DNA of 64,000 nucleotides from CAMCXE01 sp046347475 (GTDB lineage: Bacteria; Pseudomonadota; Gammaproteobacteria; Pseudomonadales; Cellvibrionaceae): positions 186,001 through 250,000 of the forward strand of contig JAXMGD010000001.1 of NCBI GenBank assembly GCA_046347475.1, read 5' to 3'. The stretch's first letter is position 1. Each line of letters begins with the position of its first letter. Under the pieces are notes generated by a model. That model saw only the letters and a list, made by a program, of their open reading frames with translations, was not told the DNA's origin and searched no databases. This document shows positions 20,947 through 29,832 of the stretch, one piece after another. The position numbers were made by a program, and so were the translations under genes.

Positions 20947-21771
20947 ATGACTATCGTTAAGCGTAAACCCACATCTCCAGGCCGACGTTTTGTTGTTAGC
21001 GTTGTTAATGCTGATCTGCACAAGGGCGCACCACATGCTCCTTTGTTGGAGAAGAAAAGCAAATCTGGCGGCCGTAACAATGCTGGCCGTATCACCACTC
21101 GCCATGTTGGCGGTGGTCATAAGCAACATTATCGAGTGATCGACTTTAAGCGTAGTAAAGATGGCATCCCTGCTGTTGTTGAGCGTCTGGAATACGATCC
21201 CAACCGCACAGCTCATATCGCGTTGGTATGTTATGCCGATGGTGAGCGTCGCTACATTATTGCTCCTAAGGGCTTGAATGCAGGTGACAAAATAGAATCC
21301 GGCAATGCCGCCTCTATCAAGGTCGGTAACACTCTGCCGCTGCGCAATATCCCGCTCGGAAGCAATATCCATTGCGTGGAATTGAAGCCTGGTAAAGGCG
21401 CTCAGTTGGCTCGATCAGCGGGAGCTAGCATCCAGTTGGTCGCCAAAGAAGGTGCTTACGTCACTGTGCGTCTTCGCAGCGGTGAAATGCGCAAAATTCT
21501 GTCTGATTGTCGCGCCACTTTGGGCGAAGTATCGAACAGCGAGCACAACCTGCGTTCCTTGGGTAAAGCTGGTGCAACACGTTGGAGAGGTGTACGCCCA
21601 ACTGTTCGTGGTGTGGCCATGAACCCAGTTGATCACCCGCATGGTGGTGGTGAAGGTCGTACATCGGGTGGTCGTCACCCAGTGTCTCCATGGGGCGTTC
21701 CTACGAAGGGTTACAAAACTCGTAAGAACAAGCGTACCACTAACATGATTGTGCGTCGTCGCACCAAGTAA
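20947..21771 (+). CDS. rplB: 50S ribosomal protein L2
   Basis: L2 supports the peptidyl-transferase centre and bridges the subunits. The 274 residues carry the C-terminal signature MNPVDHPHGGGEGRT with the conserved histidine, and a basic tail ending RTTNMIVRRRTK. The ribosome site is AAGGAGTG, 13 bases after rplW. Confidence 0.98.
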   Translation: MTIVKRKPTSPGRRFVVSVVNADLHKGAPHAPLLEKKSKSGGRNNAGRITTRHVGGGHKQHYRVIDFKRSKDGIPAVVERLEYDPNRTAHIALVCYADGERRYIIAPKGLNAGDKIESGNAASIKVGNTLPLRNIPLGSNIHCVELKPGKGAQLARSAGASIQLVAKEGAYVTVRLRSGEMRKILSDCRATLGEVSNSEHNLRSLGKAGATRWRGVRPTVRGVAMNPVDHPHGGGEGRTSGGRHPVSPWGVPTKGYKTRKNKRTTNMIVRRRTK

Positions 21772-21806
21772 TTGGCGACGATTAACTAGCTAGCGAGGAA
21801 TTTGCA

Positions 21807-22082
21807 GTGCCACGTTCACTGAAGAAAGGCCCTTTCATCGATCATCACTTGTTGAAAAAAGTGGAAGTTGCCGTAGAGAAAAACGATCGTCGCCCCATCA
21901 AAACCTGGTCGCGCCGTTCAATGATTCTGCCTGAAATGGTAGGTCTAACAATCGCCGTGCATAACGGCAAACAGCATGTGCCCGTTTCAATTAATGAAGA
22001 GATGGTGGGTCACAAGCTGGGTGAGTTTGCAGCAACCCGTACCTATCGTGGTCACGCTGCTGATAAAAAAGCTAAGCGTTAA
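21807..22082 (+). CDS. rpsS: 30S ribosomal protein S19
   Basis: S19 binds the 30S head next to S13 and contacts the A-site tRNA region. The 91 residues begin MPRSLKKGPFIDHHLLKKV from a GTG at 21807 behind GCGAGGAAT. Family length and the motif VGHKLGEFAATRTYRGH agree. Confidence 0.97.
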   Translation: MPRSLKKGPFIDHHLLKKVEVAVEKNDRRPIKTWSRRSMILPEMVGLTIAVHNGKQHVPVSINEEMVGHKLGEFAATRTYRGHAADKKAKR

Positions 22083-22109
22083 TCAGACCGGCATACGAGG
22101 GTAATCGAG

Positions 22110-22442
22110 ATGGAAGTAGCAGCAGTATTACGCGGTGCACGTCTATCAGCGCAAAAAGCACGCCTGGTTGCGGATCAAGTTCGCGGCAAAGGTGTTGAAG
22201 AAGCACTGAATGTATTGACGTTTAGCACTAAGAAGGGCGCTTTGCTGGTTAAGAAAGTGCTTGAGTCCGCCATCGCTAACGCCGAGCACAACGAAGGCGC
22301 CGATGTAGACGAATTAAAAGTGTCCACAATTTTTGTGGATGAAGGTTTAACCATGAAGCGGGTCAAGCCGCGCGCTAAGGGTCGAGCTGACCGTATTTCT
22401 AAGCGCACGTGCCATATCACCGTCAAAGTAGCCAGCAAATAA
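22110..22442 (+). CDS. rplV: 50S ribosomal protein L22
   Basis: L22 lines the exit tunnel, and its hairpin loop reaches the constriction where macrolides bind. The 110 residues start MEVAAVLRGARLSAQKARLV and contain the loop KRVKPRAKGRADRISKRTCH near 82-101. It lies 27 bases after rpsS and 13 before rpsC. Confidence 0.97.
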   Translation: MEVAAVLRGARLSAQKARLVADQVRGKGVEEALNVLTFSTKKGALLVKKVLESAIANAEHNEGADVDELKVSTIFVDEGLTMKRVKPRAKGRADRISKRTCHITVKVASK

Positions 22443-22455
22443 GAGAGCGGACGTT

Positions 22456-23130
22456 ATGGGTCAGAAAGTACATCCGACGGGTATTCGTCTCGGAATTGTT
22501 AAAAAGCACACTTCGACTTGGTATGCAGGCAACGGTCAGTACGCTGATAAGTTATTGATCGATCTTAAAGTGCGTGAGTATTTGCAAAAATCACTCGCTC
22601 ATGCTTCGGTTAGCCGCATTGATATCGAGCGCCCTGCCAATACCGCCCGTGTGACTATTCACACCGCGCGTCCAGGCATAGTGATTGGTAAAAAAGGTGA
22701 AGATGTTGAGAAATTGCGCGCGGAATTATCTAAGCGCATGGGTGTTCCCGTTCACATCAACATTGAAGAAATTCGTAAGCCTGATTTAGATGCCGCCTTA
22801 ACTGCCCAGAGCATTGCTCAACAGTTAGAGCGTCGCGTTATGTTCCGCCGCGCCATGAAGCGCGCGATTCAGAACGCCATGCGTCAAGGCGCTGAAGGTG
22901 TAAAAATTCAAGTGAGCGGACGTTTGGGCGGGGCAGAAATTGCTCGTACCGAATGGGCTCGAGAAGGTCGTGTGCCCTTACACACGCTGCGTGCGGATAT
23001 TGACTATTCCACCGCTGAAGCACTAACCACGTTCGGTATCCTAGGTGTGAAAGTTTGGATCTTTAAAGGCGAGATCATAGGCGGCATCGAAGAAGTCGAA
23101 GCTAATCAAAAGAAAAAAGGTTCTAAGTAA
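22456..23130 (+). CDS. rpsC: 30S ribosomal protein S3
   Basis: S3 helps form the mRNA entry tunnel and has helicase activity with S4. The 224 residues start MGQKVHPTGIRLGIVK. A KH domain (GIVIGKKGEDVEKLR, near 75-89) and the conserved VSGRLGGAEIARTEW are visible. Confidence 0.98.
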   Translation: MGQKVHPTGIRLGIVKKHTSTWYAGNGQYADKLLIDLKVREYLQKSLAHASVSRIDIERPANTARVTIHTARPGIVIGKKGEDVEKLRAELSKRMGVPVHINIEEIRKPDLDAALTAQSIAQQLERRVMFRRAMKRAIQNAMRQGAEGVKIQVSGRLGGAEIARTEWAREGRVPLHTLRADIDYSTAEALTTFGILGVKVWIFKGEIIGGIEEVEANQKKKGSK

Positions 23131-23142
23131 GGGGTACGCCAT

Positions 23143-23556
23143 ATGATGCAACCTAAGCGTACGAAGTTTCGTAAGCAACAGAAGGGCCGCAACCGTGGCC
23201 TTGCTCAACGCGGCTCGAAAGTTAGCTTCGGCGAATTTGGATTAAAAGCAACGGATCGCGGACGTTTGACAGCTCGTCAAATTGAAGCAGCACGTCGCGC
23301 AATGACTCGTCACGTTAAGCGTGGCGGTAAAATTTGGATTCGTGTGTTCCCGGATAAACCAATTACTCAAAAACCTCTGGAAGTTCGTCAAGGTAAGGGT
23401 AAGGGTAACGTTGAATATTGGGTATGCCAAATTCAACCGGGCAAAGTCCTATATGAAATGGAAGGTGTTTCAGAGGAAATGGCGCGTGAAGCGTTTGCCC
23501 TTGCCGCTGCAAAACTCCCAATTACAACAACATTTGTTAGACGGTCGGTGATGTAA
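23143..23556 (+). CDS. rplP: 50S ribosomal protein L16
   Basis: L16 organises the A-site region of the 50S subunit. The 137 residues begin MMQPKRTKFRKQQKGRNRG. The second Met takes the place of Leu in E. coli (MLQPKRTKFRK), so the first ATG at 23143 is preferred. The stop overlaps the rpmC start by one base. Confidence 0.97.
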   Translation: MMQPKRTKFRKQQKGRNRGLAQRGSKVSFGEFGLKATDRGRLTARQIEAARRAMTRHVKRGGKIWIRVFPDKPITQKPLEVRQGKGKGNVEYWVCQIQPGKVLYEMEGVSEEMAREAFALAAAKLPITTTFVRRSVM

Positions 23557-23747
23557 TGAACGCCAAAGATCTCAGCCAAAAAACCGTTGATGAATTGAAA
23601 GCTCTTTTGCTGGAACAACACCAGGAGCAATTCAAATTCCGTATGCAAGCTGTTACGGGTCAACTGGCGCAAACGCATTTGTTAAAGCAAAACCGCCGTA
23701 CAATTGCGCGTATTAAAACTGTTCTTACGCAAAAGGCAGGTAAGTAA
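23556..23747 (+). CDS. rpmC: 50S ribosomal protein L29
   Basis: L29 is a small helical protein at the tunnel exit beside L23. The 63 residues fit the family (MNAKDLSQKTVDELKALL; QTHLLKQNRRTIARIKT). The TAATG arrangement with rplP implies coupled translation. rpsQ follows after two bases. Confidence 0.95.
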   Translation: MNAKDLSQKTVDELKALLLEQHQEQFKFRMQAVTGQLAQTHLLKQNRRTIARIKTVLTQKAGK

Positions 23748-23749
23748 CC

Positions 23750-24013
23750 ATGAGTGAAGTTAAAACTGCACGTACACTCACCGGCCGAGTAGTGAGTGAC
23801 AAAATGGAGAAATCCGTTGTTGTCTTAATTGAACGCCGCGTGAAACACCCCGTTTATGGTAAGTACATCAGCAAATCGTCCAAGCTAAAAGCACACGATG
23901 AACACAACGAGTGCAAAATTGGCGATTTAGTCACTATCGCAGAGTCTCGCCCGATTTCTAAAACTAAGTCTTGGACTTTAGTAAAAATCGACGAGCGCGC
24001 CACCGCGGTTTAA
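23750..24013 (+). CDS. rpsQ: 30S ribosomal protein S17
   Basis: S17 is an OB-fold primary binder of 16S rRNA. The 87 residues contain the family motif TGRVVSDKMEKSVVVLIERR near 11-30 and PISKTKSW near 67-74. It is the last gene of the S10 operon, two bases after rpmC. Confidence 0.97.
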   Translation: MSEVKTARTLTGRVVSDKMEKSVVVLIERRVKHPVYGKYISKSSKLKAHDEHNECKIGDLVTIAESRPISKTKSWTLVKIDERATAV

Positions 24014-24045
24014 TCGGCGTTCGAATTAGGTATTGGAGATAAACA

Positions 24046-24414
24046 ATGATTCAAACACAATCCTATTTGGAAGTTGCTGACAACAGCGGTGCACGTCGCG
24101 TGATGTGTATTAAGGTGTTGGGCGGTTCTCACCGTCGCTATGCCAATGTTGGCGACATTATTAAAGTAAGCGTTAAAGAAGCTATCCCACGCGGCAAAGT
24201 TAAAAAAGGCCAAGTGATGAAAGCGGTTGTGGTGCGCACCAAATCAGGTGTTCGCCGCACGGACGGTTCTTTGATCAAGTTCGACGACAATGCTGCTGTG
24301 TTGCTTAACAACCAAGACTCGCCCATCGGTACTCGTATCTTTGGACCAGTTACCCGCGAGCTGCGCGGCGAAAAATTCATGAAAATAATTTCTTTGGCGC
24401 CAGAAGTTCTGTAA
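24046..24414 (+). CDS. rplN: 50S ribosomal protein L14
   Basis: L14 sits at the subunit interface in bridge B8. The 122 residues begin MIQTQSYLEVADNSGARRVM and include GSHRRYANVGDII. It is the first gene of the spc set. The 32-base gap after rpsQ shows no clear terminator, so transcription probably runs on from the S10 genes. Confidence 0.98.
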   Translation: MIQTQSYLEVADNSGARRVMCIKVLGGSHRRYANVGDIIKVSVKEAIPRGKVKKGQVMKAVVVRTKSGVRRTDGSLIKFDDNAAVLLNNQDSPIGTRIFGPVTRELRGEKFMKIISLAPEVL

Positions 24415-24440
24415 GTGGCCTGAGGTTTTGAGGATCGGTT

Positions 24441-24758
24441 ATGCGTAAAATTAAGCGTGATGACGACGTTATCGTTCTCACTGGCCGCGACAAAGGCAAG
24501 CGCGGCAAAGTAAATAAAGTATTGTCTGATGGCAAATTGATCGTATCTGGCATTCAGATGGTCAAAAAGCATCAAAAGCCTAATCCTCAAGCGGGCGTCG
24601 CTGGCGGAATTATCGAAAAAGAAGCATCGATCCAGGCTTCTAATGTGGCTATCTATAATCCATCAACCAAAAAAGCTGATCGCGTTGGTTTTAAGATTTT
24701 GGAAGACGGTAAAAAAATCCGTATTTTCAAATCTACCGGCGCTGCGGTAGACGCATAA
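24441..24758 (+). CDS. rplX: 50S ribosomal protein L24
   Basis: L24 is an assembly initiator with a KOW domain (KIKRDDDVIVLTGRDKGKRG, near 3-22). The 105 residues match the family. The ribosome site is TGAGG, 26 bases after rplN. Confidence 0.97.
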   Translation: MRKIKRDDDVIVLTGRDKGKRGKVNKVLSDGKLIVSGIQMVKKHQKPNPQAGVAGGIIEKEASIQASNVAIYNPSTKKADRVGFKILEDGKKIRIFKSTGAAVDA

Positions 24759-24774
24759 GCGCATTGAGAGAGTT

Positions 24775-25314
24775 ATGGCTAAGTTAAAAGTCCAGTTTAA
24801 AGAAGAAATCGCCCCGCGCCTGATGGCCGAATTGGGTTTGCAAAATCCAATGGAGATTCCAAAAATCACCAAGATCACCGTGAATATGGGTGTAGGTGAA
24901 GCGGTAGGCGACAAGAAAGTGTTGGAAGCTGCGGTTGGTGATTTGGAAAAAATTACTGGTCAAAAGGCTGTTATCACCAAGGCGCGCAAATCCATCGCGG
25001 GATTCAAAATCCGTGAGGGCTGGCCCATTGGTTGTAAAGTAACTCTGCGTAGCGACAAAATGTACGAATTCTTGGAGCGTTTGGTGTCCATCGCTATTCC
25101 ACGAATTCGCGATTTTCGCGGTATCAGTCCAAAGCAATTTGATGGCCGCGGCAATTTTTCCATGGGTGTCAGTGAGCAAATCATTTTCCCTGAGATCGAT
25201 TACGATAAAATTGATCGTCTGCGCGGATTAGATATTTGTATATCTACTACCGCACGCAATGATGATGAAGGCCGAGCGTTACTGAAAGCCTTTAATTTTC
25301 CATTCAAAGGTTAA
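24775..25314 (+). CDS. rplE: 50S ribosomal protein L5
   Basis: L5 binds 5S rRNA and contacts S13 across the subunits. The 179 residues contain the motif NPMEIPKITKITVNMGVGEA and the C-terminal YDKIDRLRGLDI. In E. coli the spc repressor S8 acts near this gene. Confidence 0.98.
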   Translation: MAKLKVQFKEEIAPRLMAELGLQNPMEIPKITKITVNMGVGEAVGDKKVLEAAVGDLEKITGQKAVITKARKSIAGFKIREGWPIGCKVTLRSDKMYEFLERLVSIAIPRIRDFRGISPKQFDGRGNFSMGVSEQIIFPEIDYDKIDRLRGLDICISTTARNDDEGRALLKAFNFPFKG

Positions 25315-25325
25315 TCGGGGAATTT

Positions 25326-25631
25326 ATGGCTAAGAAATCCATGATTGCGCGCGAAGCCAAACGCGCCAAGTTAGTAGCAAAATTGGCAGCTAAGCGCGAA
25401 GCATTAAAAACCATCATCAGCAGCGTTTCTTCATCTGAAGGTGATGTGTGGCAAGCCTCGTTAGCCCTGCAAAAACTTCCACGAGATGCAAGTCCCTCGC
25501 GCATACAGCGTCGTTGTCGAGTGACTGGCCGTCCACATGCTGTTTATCGCAAATTCGGTCTTTGCCGACACAAATTGCGTGAAGCTGCCATGCGTGGTGA
25601 CGTACCTGGCCTAGTTAAAGCTAGCTGGTAA
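25326..25631 (+). CDS. rpsN: 30S ribosomal protein S14 (zinc-free form)
   Basis: S14 is a 30S head protein. At 101 residues it is the long C-minus type. The C-terminal signature reads CRVTGRPHAVYRKFGLCR, without paired CxxC zinc ligands, so it should not need zinc. It lies 11 bases after rplE. Confidence 0.97.
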   Translation: MAKKSMIAREAKRAKLVAKLAAKREALKTIISSVSSSEGDVWQASLALQKLPRDASPSRIQRRCRVTGRPHAVYRKFGLCRHKLREAAMRGDVPGLVKASW

Positions 25632-25655
25632 ACTACCATTCCGGAGATATAAGTA

Positions 25656-26048
25656 ATGAGTATGCAAGATCCTGTTGCCGATATGCTTACGAGAATTCGT
25701 AACGCCCAATCGGTAGGAAAGTTTTCTGTCACTATGCCAGCGTCAAAATTGAAGCTGAGCATAGCCAAAGTTCTACAATCTGAAGGTTTCATAGGTTCAA
25801 TTGAAGTCTCAGATGACCTGAAAAAGGTTATTACGTTGGAGCTTAAATATTTCGAAGGCAAGCCTGTAATTTCTGAGGTTGCCCGCGTAAGTCGTCCTGG
25901 TCTTCGCAATTATGTTGCCAAAACTGAGCTGCCTACAGTACGTGGCGGTTTGGGCATTGCCATAGTGTCTACGAGCAAGGGTGTAATGACCGACCGTGCT
26001 GCCCGTGCAGCAGGTGTTGGTGGTGAAGTGATTTGCACTGTCTTTTGA
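25656..26048 (+). CDS. rpsH: 30S ribosomal protein S8
   Basis: S8 binds the central domain of 16S rRNA and is the translational repressor of the spc operon in E. coli. The 130 residues begin MSMQDPVADMLTRIRNAQ and end with the family signature STSKGVMTDRAARAAGVGGE. The first ATG (MSM) matches E. coli. Confidence 0.98.
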   Translation: MSMQDPVADMLTRIRNAQSVGKFSVTMPASKLKLSIAKVLQSEGFIGSIEVSDDLKKVITLELKYFEGKPVISEVARVSRPGLRNYVAKTELPTVRGGLGIAIVSTSKGVMTDRAARAAGVGGEVICTVF

Positions 26049-26068
26049 TGAATTAACAGGAAATTGTT

Positions 26069-26602
26069 ATGTCTCGTGTTGCAAAAAATCCTGTTCACTT
26101 ACCAAGCGGTGTTGACGTTACGCTCCAAGGTCAGTCGATCACTGTGAAAGGTGGTAAGGGAACATTAAATCTGAATATACATTCCAGCGTGGAAATAGTA
26201 CGTGAAGAAAACGTACTTACTTTTGTTGCCCGCAATGGCGACAAGGGAGCACGCGCTCAAGCCGGTTGCACACGCGCACTGGTAAACAATATGGTTGTTG
26301 GTGTAAGCCAAGGTTTTGAGAAAAAGCTTCAGTTGGTTGGTGTGGGTTATCGTGCCAAAGCCACTGGTTCTTCTCTTAGCTTAACGCTCGGCTTTTCACA
26401 TCCAGTTGAATTTGAAGTTCCTGCCGGTGTTTCGGTAGAGACTCCAACTCAAACTGAAGTGGTATTGAAAAGTGCAGACAAGCAATTGTTGGGGCAGGTA
26501 GCCGCTGAAATTCGCAGCTTCCGTCCACCAGAGCCTTACAAAGGCAAGGGTGTGCGTTTTGCGGATGAAAACGTACTGCGTAAAGAAGCTAAGAAGAAGT
26601 AA
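26069..26602 (+). CDS. rplF: 50S ribosomal protein L6
   Basis: L6 lies near the sarcin-ricin loop and the GTPase centre. The 177 residues show the duplicated fold and the signature PPEPYKGKGVRFADE near 152-166. It lies 20 bases after rpsH. Confidence 0.98.
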   Translation: MSRVAKNPVHLPSGVDVTLQGQSITVKGGKGTLNLNIHSSVEIVREENVLTFVARNGDKGARAQAGCTRALVNNMVVGVSQGFEKKLQLVGVGYRAKATGSSLSLTLGFSHPVEFEVPAGVSVETPTQTEVVLKSADKQLLGQVAAEIRSFRPPEPYKGKGVRFADENVLRKEAKKK

Positions 26603-26613
26603 GGCTTAAGACT

Positions 26614-26964
26614 ATGAATGACAAAAAAGAATCGCGTTTGCGTCGTGCGCGCAGTACTCGTATCAGAATTCGTGGCTTAGGCGTTAATCGTCTGAGTGTG
26701 CATCGCACACCTCGCCACATTTATGCACAAATTGTTTCGTCAACAGGCGATGTAGTATTGGCTTCAGCCTCAACTCTGGACAAAGGTATATCCGTCGAGA
26801 AAACAGGCAACAGCTCCGCTGCACAAAGCGTGGGTAAGTTGATCGCTGAGCGCGCGAAAGCAGCTGGTATTACCAGTGTTGCGTTCGATCGCAGCGGATT
26901 TCGCTATCACGGTCGCATCAAGGCGCTTGCCGATGCTGCTCGTGAAGCCGGGTTAGAGTTCTAA
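26614..26964 (+). CDS. rplR: 50S ribosomal protein L18
   Basis: L18 binds 5S rRNA together with L5 and L25. The 116 residues have the basic N-terminus (DKKESRLRRARSTRIRIRGL) and the C-terminal DRSGFRYHGRIKALADAARE. Confidence 0.97.
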   Translation: MNDKKESRLRRARSTRIRIRGLGVNRLSVHRTPRHIYAQIVSSTGDVVLASASTLDKGISVEKTGNSSAAQSVGKLIAERAKAAGITSVAFDRSGFRYHGRIKALADAAREAGLEF

Positions 26965-26974
26965 GGGGCCGTCT

Positions 26975-27484
26975 ATGTCTACCAATGAAAAAGAAAAAAG
27001 CGTTAACGACGGCCTGCAAGAAAAGCTCGTACAGGTTAACCGCGTATCTAAAACCGTTAAAGGTGGCCGTATTTTCGCTTTCACTGCACTTACCGTAGTT
27101 GGCGATGGCAATGGTCGTGTTGGCTTTGGTCGCGGTAAAGCGCGTGAAGTGCCAATTGCTATTCAAAAAGCGATGGAAGCTGCTCGCCGTAACATGATCA
27201 CTGTTGAGTTGAGTGGCGATACATTGCATTACGCTACTAAAGGTCGCCACGGCGCTTCTAAAGTGTTTATGCAACCTGCCTCTCAGGGTACTGGAATCAT
27301 CGCCGGTGGTGCCATGCGTTCTGTTTTAGAGATCGCCGGTGTACAAAACGTGCTTGCTAAGTGCTACGGCTCAACTAACCCAGTAAATGTGGTGCGCGCT
27401 ACCTTTCAAGCTCTGGCCGATATGTCCTCTCCTGAATATGTAGCTGCCAAGCGTGGCAAGTCAGTTGACGAGATTTTGAATTAA
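26975..27484 (+). CDS. rpsE: 30S ribosomal protein S5
   Basis: S5 is part of the mRNA entry site and affects accuracy. The 169 residues contain the double-stranded RNA-binding fold (VNRVSKTVKGGRIFAFTAL) and the loop GRGKAREVPIAIQKA. The loop linked to spectinomycin (VSKTVKGG) looks unaltered. Confidence 0.98.
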   Translation: MSTNEKEKSVNDGLQEKLVQVNRVSKTVKGGRIFAFTALTVVGDGNGRVGFGRGKAREVPIAIQKAMEAARRNMITVELSGDTLHYATKGRHGASKVFMQPASQGTGIIAGGAMRSVLEIAGVQNVLAKCYGSTNPVNVVRATFQALADMSSPEYVAAKRGKSVDEILN

Positions 27485-27521
27485 TCTCTCCACCTGATGA
27501 GTCTTAAGCGGAATACTTATT

Positions 27522-27704
27522 ATGTCTAAGAAATTAGTAAAAGTAACTCAAACCAAGAGTGCAGCCGGTCGTTTGGCTGCTCACAAGGCCTGTCTTATCG
27601 GCTTGGGATTGCGTCGCATCGGCCACACGGTGGAAGTTGAAGACACCCCATCGGTGCGCGGCATGATCAATAAAGTCAGCTACATGCTGAAAATCGAGGG
27701 TTAA
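27522..27704 (+). CDS. rpmD: 50S ribosomal protein L30
   Basis: L30 is a small 50S protein. The 60 residues contain HKACLIGLGLRRIGHTVEVED and fit the bacterial short form. It lies 37 bases after rpsE, with rplO three bases downstream. Confidence 0.95.
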   Translation: MSKKLVKVTQTKSAAGRLAAHKACLIGLGLRRIGHTVEVEDTPSVRGMINKVSYMLKIEG

Positions 27705-27707
27705 CTC

Positions 27708-28148
27708 ATGCGTCTAAATAGCTTAAGTCCAGCTCCTGGTCGCATCCAGGCCCCCAAGCGTGTCGGTCGCGGTATTGGCTCTGGCCTCGGCAAAACTTCT
27801 GGTCGCGGTCACAAGGGTCAAAAAGCTCGCAAGAGCGGCAACCCTCGTCCAGGTTTTGAAGGCGGTCAAATGCCTTTACAAAAGCGTTTGCCTAAGTATG
27901 GTTTTACTAGCCGTGTAGGTCGTGTAAGTGCGGAAGTGCGCTTGGACGAACTCAACAAAGTTGCGGGCAATGAAATCAATCTGCAAACCCTGTTGGAAGC
28001 AGATGTGATTCAAGCCGGTATCAAGCGTGCGAAGATTTTCTTATCCGGCGAAATCACCAAAGCGGTTACCGTTACAGGTGTTGCCGTTACTAAAGGCGCT
28101 AAGGCTGCAATTGAAGCGGCCGGTGGTAAAGTAGTGGTTGAGGGATAA
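27708..28148 (+). CDS. rplO: 50S ribosomal protein L15
   Basis: L15 is a late assembly protein of the 50S subunit. The 146 residues start MRLNSLSPAPGRIQAPKRVG. They have the glycine-rich extension GRGIGSGLGKTSGRGHKGQK and the signature PRPGFEGGQMPLQKRLPKYG. Confidence 0.97.
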   Translation: MRLNSLSPAPGRIQAPKRVGRGIGSGLGKTSGRGHKGQKARKSGNPRPGFEGGQMPLQKRLPKYGFTSRVGRVSAEVRLDELNKVAGNEINLQTLLEADVIQAGIKRAKIFLSGEITKAVTVTGVAVTKGAKAAIEAAGGKVVVEG

Positions 28149-28156
28149 TTGTACAC

Positions 28157-29500
28157 ATGGCTGGCCCTAACGCATTATCTATGACAAATCAGAAAGGGTT
28201 GGGCGAGCTATGGGCTCGGCTCCGTTTCCTATTACTGGCCATATTGGTGTACCGCATAGGGACCCACATACCTGTGCCAGGCATAGATCCGGAGCAAGTT
28301 GCACGATTATTTAATCAGAACAAAAACACCATCCTTGCCATGTTCAACATGTTCTCGGGTGGTGCACTTGAGCGTATGAGTATTCTTGCGCTCGGTATTA
28401 CTCCTTATATTTCCGCTTCGATCATAGTTCAAATGCTGACTTCGGTTATCCCATCGTTGGAGCAACTGAAGAAAGAGGGCGATTCGGGGCGTCGTATGAT
28501 CAGCCAGTACACACGCTGGTTGACGGTAGGTTTGGCTCTTGTGCAGAGCTTTATTATGGTTGCAGGTATGCACTCTCAAGGTATGGCCTATGCCGACCTT
28601 CCTACTCTGTCTTTTTATCTTGTTGCAACCACATCCATTGTAACGGGCGCCGTGTTTCTTATGTGGCTTGGCGAGCAGGTTACCGAGCGCGGGATAGGCA
28701 ATGGTATTTCAATGCTCATTTTTGCCGGTATTGTGGCCGGCTTACCTCGTGCGGCAGGTCAGGCAATAGAGAGCGCTCGCCAGGGTGATCTAAACTGGTT
28801 GCTGCTACTTGTTATCGCGATTTTAGCTGTTGCTATAGTTTGGTTTGTGGTTTTTATCGAGCGCGGTCAGCGTCGTATCACTATTCACTATGCCAAAAAG
28901 CAGCAGGGTAGGTTTGCTCATACTCAGCAAACAAGCCATCTGCCATTAAAAATCAACATGGCCGGTGTTATCCCTGTGATTTTTGCTTCAAGCCTTCTTT
29001 TGTTCCCAGCTTCGATCGCCCAGTGGTTCGGTCAAAGCTCTACAGGCAAAATAAGTGAACTATTTCAGGAGTTCGCTCTTCTCATAGGCCCCGGTCAACC
29101 GTTAAACTTCATCCTCTTTGCCGGGCTAATTATTCTCTTCTGTTTCGTGTACACAGCCATGATGTACAACCCCAAAGAGGTGGCTGAAAACTTGAAACGT
29201 GGTGGTGCATATATTCCAGGGATACGTCCTGGTGAGCACTCGGCAAAGTACATTGATACTGTGCTTACTCGCTTAACACTGGTGGGCGCTGTATACATGG
29301 CTGGGGTCGCTTTATTGCCTCAGTTCCTGGTGGTTGCTACCAAAGTGCCGTTTTATTTGGGCGGCACATCATTATTGATCGTCGTCGTTGTGGTCATGGA
29401 CTTTATGTCCCAGGTGCAGTCGCACTTGATGTCCCATCAATATGAATCAGTAATGAAAAAAGCAAATTTGAAAAACTATGGCAGCAGCTCTGCCAGATAA
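28157..29500 (+). CDS. secY: Preprotein translocase subunit SecY
   Basis: SecY forms the protein-conducting channel with SecE (2112-2480) and SecG. The 447 residues contain ten predicted membrane helices, the plug region after TM1 (THIPVPGIDPEQVARLF), and the cytoplasmic loop MMYNPKEVAENLKRGGAYIPGIRPG near 338. It is encoded in the spc operon, eight bases after rplO. Confidence 0.98.
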   Translation: MAGPNALSMTNQKGLGELWARLRFLLLAILVYRIGTHIPVPGIDPEQVARLFNQNKNTILAMFNMFSGGALERMSILALGITPYISASIIVQMLTSVIPSLEQLKKEGDSGRRMISQYTRWLTVGLALVQSFIMVAGMHSQGMAYADLPTLSFYLVATTSIVTGAVFLMWLGEQVTERGIGNGISMLIFAGIVAGLPRAAGQAIESARQGDLNWLLLLVIAILAVAIVWFVVFIERGQRRITIHYAKKQQGRFAHTQQTSHLPLKINMAGVIPVIFASSLLLFPASIAQWFGQSSTGKISELFQEFALLIGPGQPLNFILFAGLIILFCFVYTAMMYNPKEVAENLKRGGAYIPGIRPGEHSAKYIDTVLTRLTLVGAVYMAGVALLPQFLVVATKVPFYLGGTSLLIVVVVVMDFMSQVQSHLMSHQYESVMKKANLKNYGSSSAR

Positions 29501-29512
29501 TTGAGGTTAACA

Positions 29513-29629
29513 ATGAAAGTTCGTACTTCTGTTAAAGCCGTTTGCCGCAATTGTAAAATTGTGCGTCGCAAGGGTGTACTGCGTGTTATCTGCAGCGCAG
29601 AGCCTAAGCACAAGCAACGTCAAGGCTAA
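29513..29629 (+). CDS. rpmJ: 50S ribosomal protein L36 (zinc-binding form)
   Basis: The frame encodes 38 residues beginning MKVRTSVKAVCRNCK, with the zinc ligands Cys11, Cys14, Cys27 and His33. This is the C-plus form that is replaced by a paralogue under zinc limitation in some bacteria. It lies 12 bases after secY, as in E. coli, behind TTGAGG. Confidence 0.96.
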   Translation: MKVRTSVKAVCRNCKIVRRKGVLRVICSAEPKHKQRQG

Positions 29630-29747
29630 TTTGGTCGCAAGACCAACCCGGTTGAGATGTTCGGCCGGTTTAGGGGTGTTAACTGTCGCAGGCTAAGTTG
29701 ATAAATAGCCCTGCTATAAAAATTAGTGATATCACATAAGATAAATC

Positions 29748-29780
29748 GAGAAACCCCAAGCTTTCTTGGGGTTTTCTTTT
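29748..29780 (+). terminator. Rho-independent terminator of the spc operon
   Basis: AAACCCCAAG (29751-29760) pairs with CTTGGGGTTT (29765-29774) around CTTT, followed by TCTTTT. It lies between rpmJ and rpsM, so the alpha operon probably has its own promoter or depends on readthrough. Confidence 0.9.
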
Positions 29781-29832
29781 ACTTGTTTGGGTCGCTGTTA
29801 ACACACATATTTTTACCATCTGGAGTTAAAAA

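Noticed and set aside
29698..29720. Promoter for the alpha operon (TTGATA ... TATAAA)
   Set aside because: The spacing is only 11 bases, too short for a sigma-70 promoter, and a terminator lies between it and rpsM.
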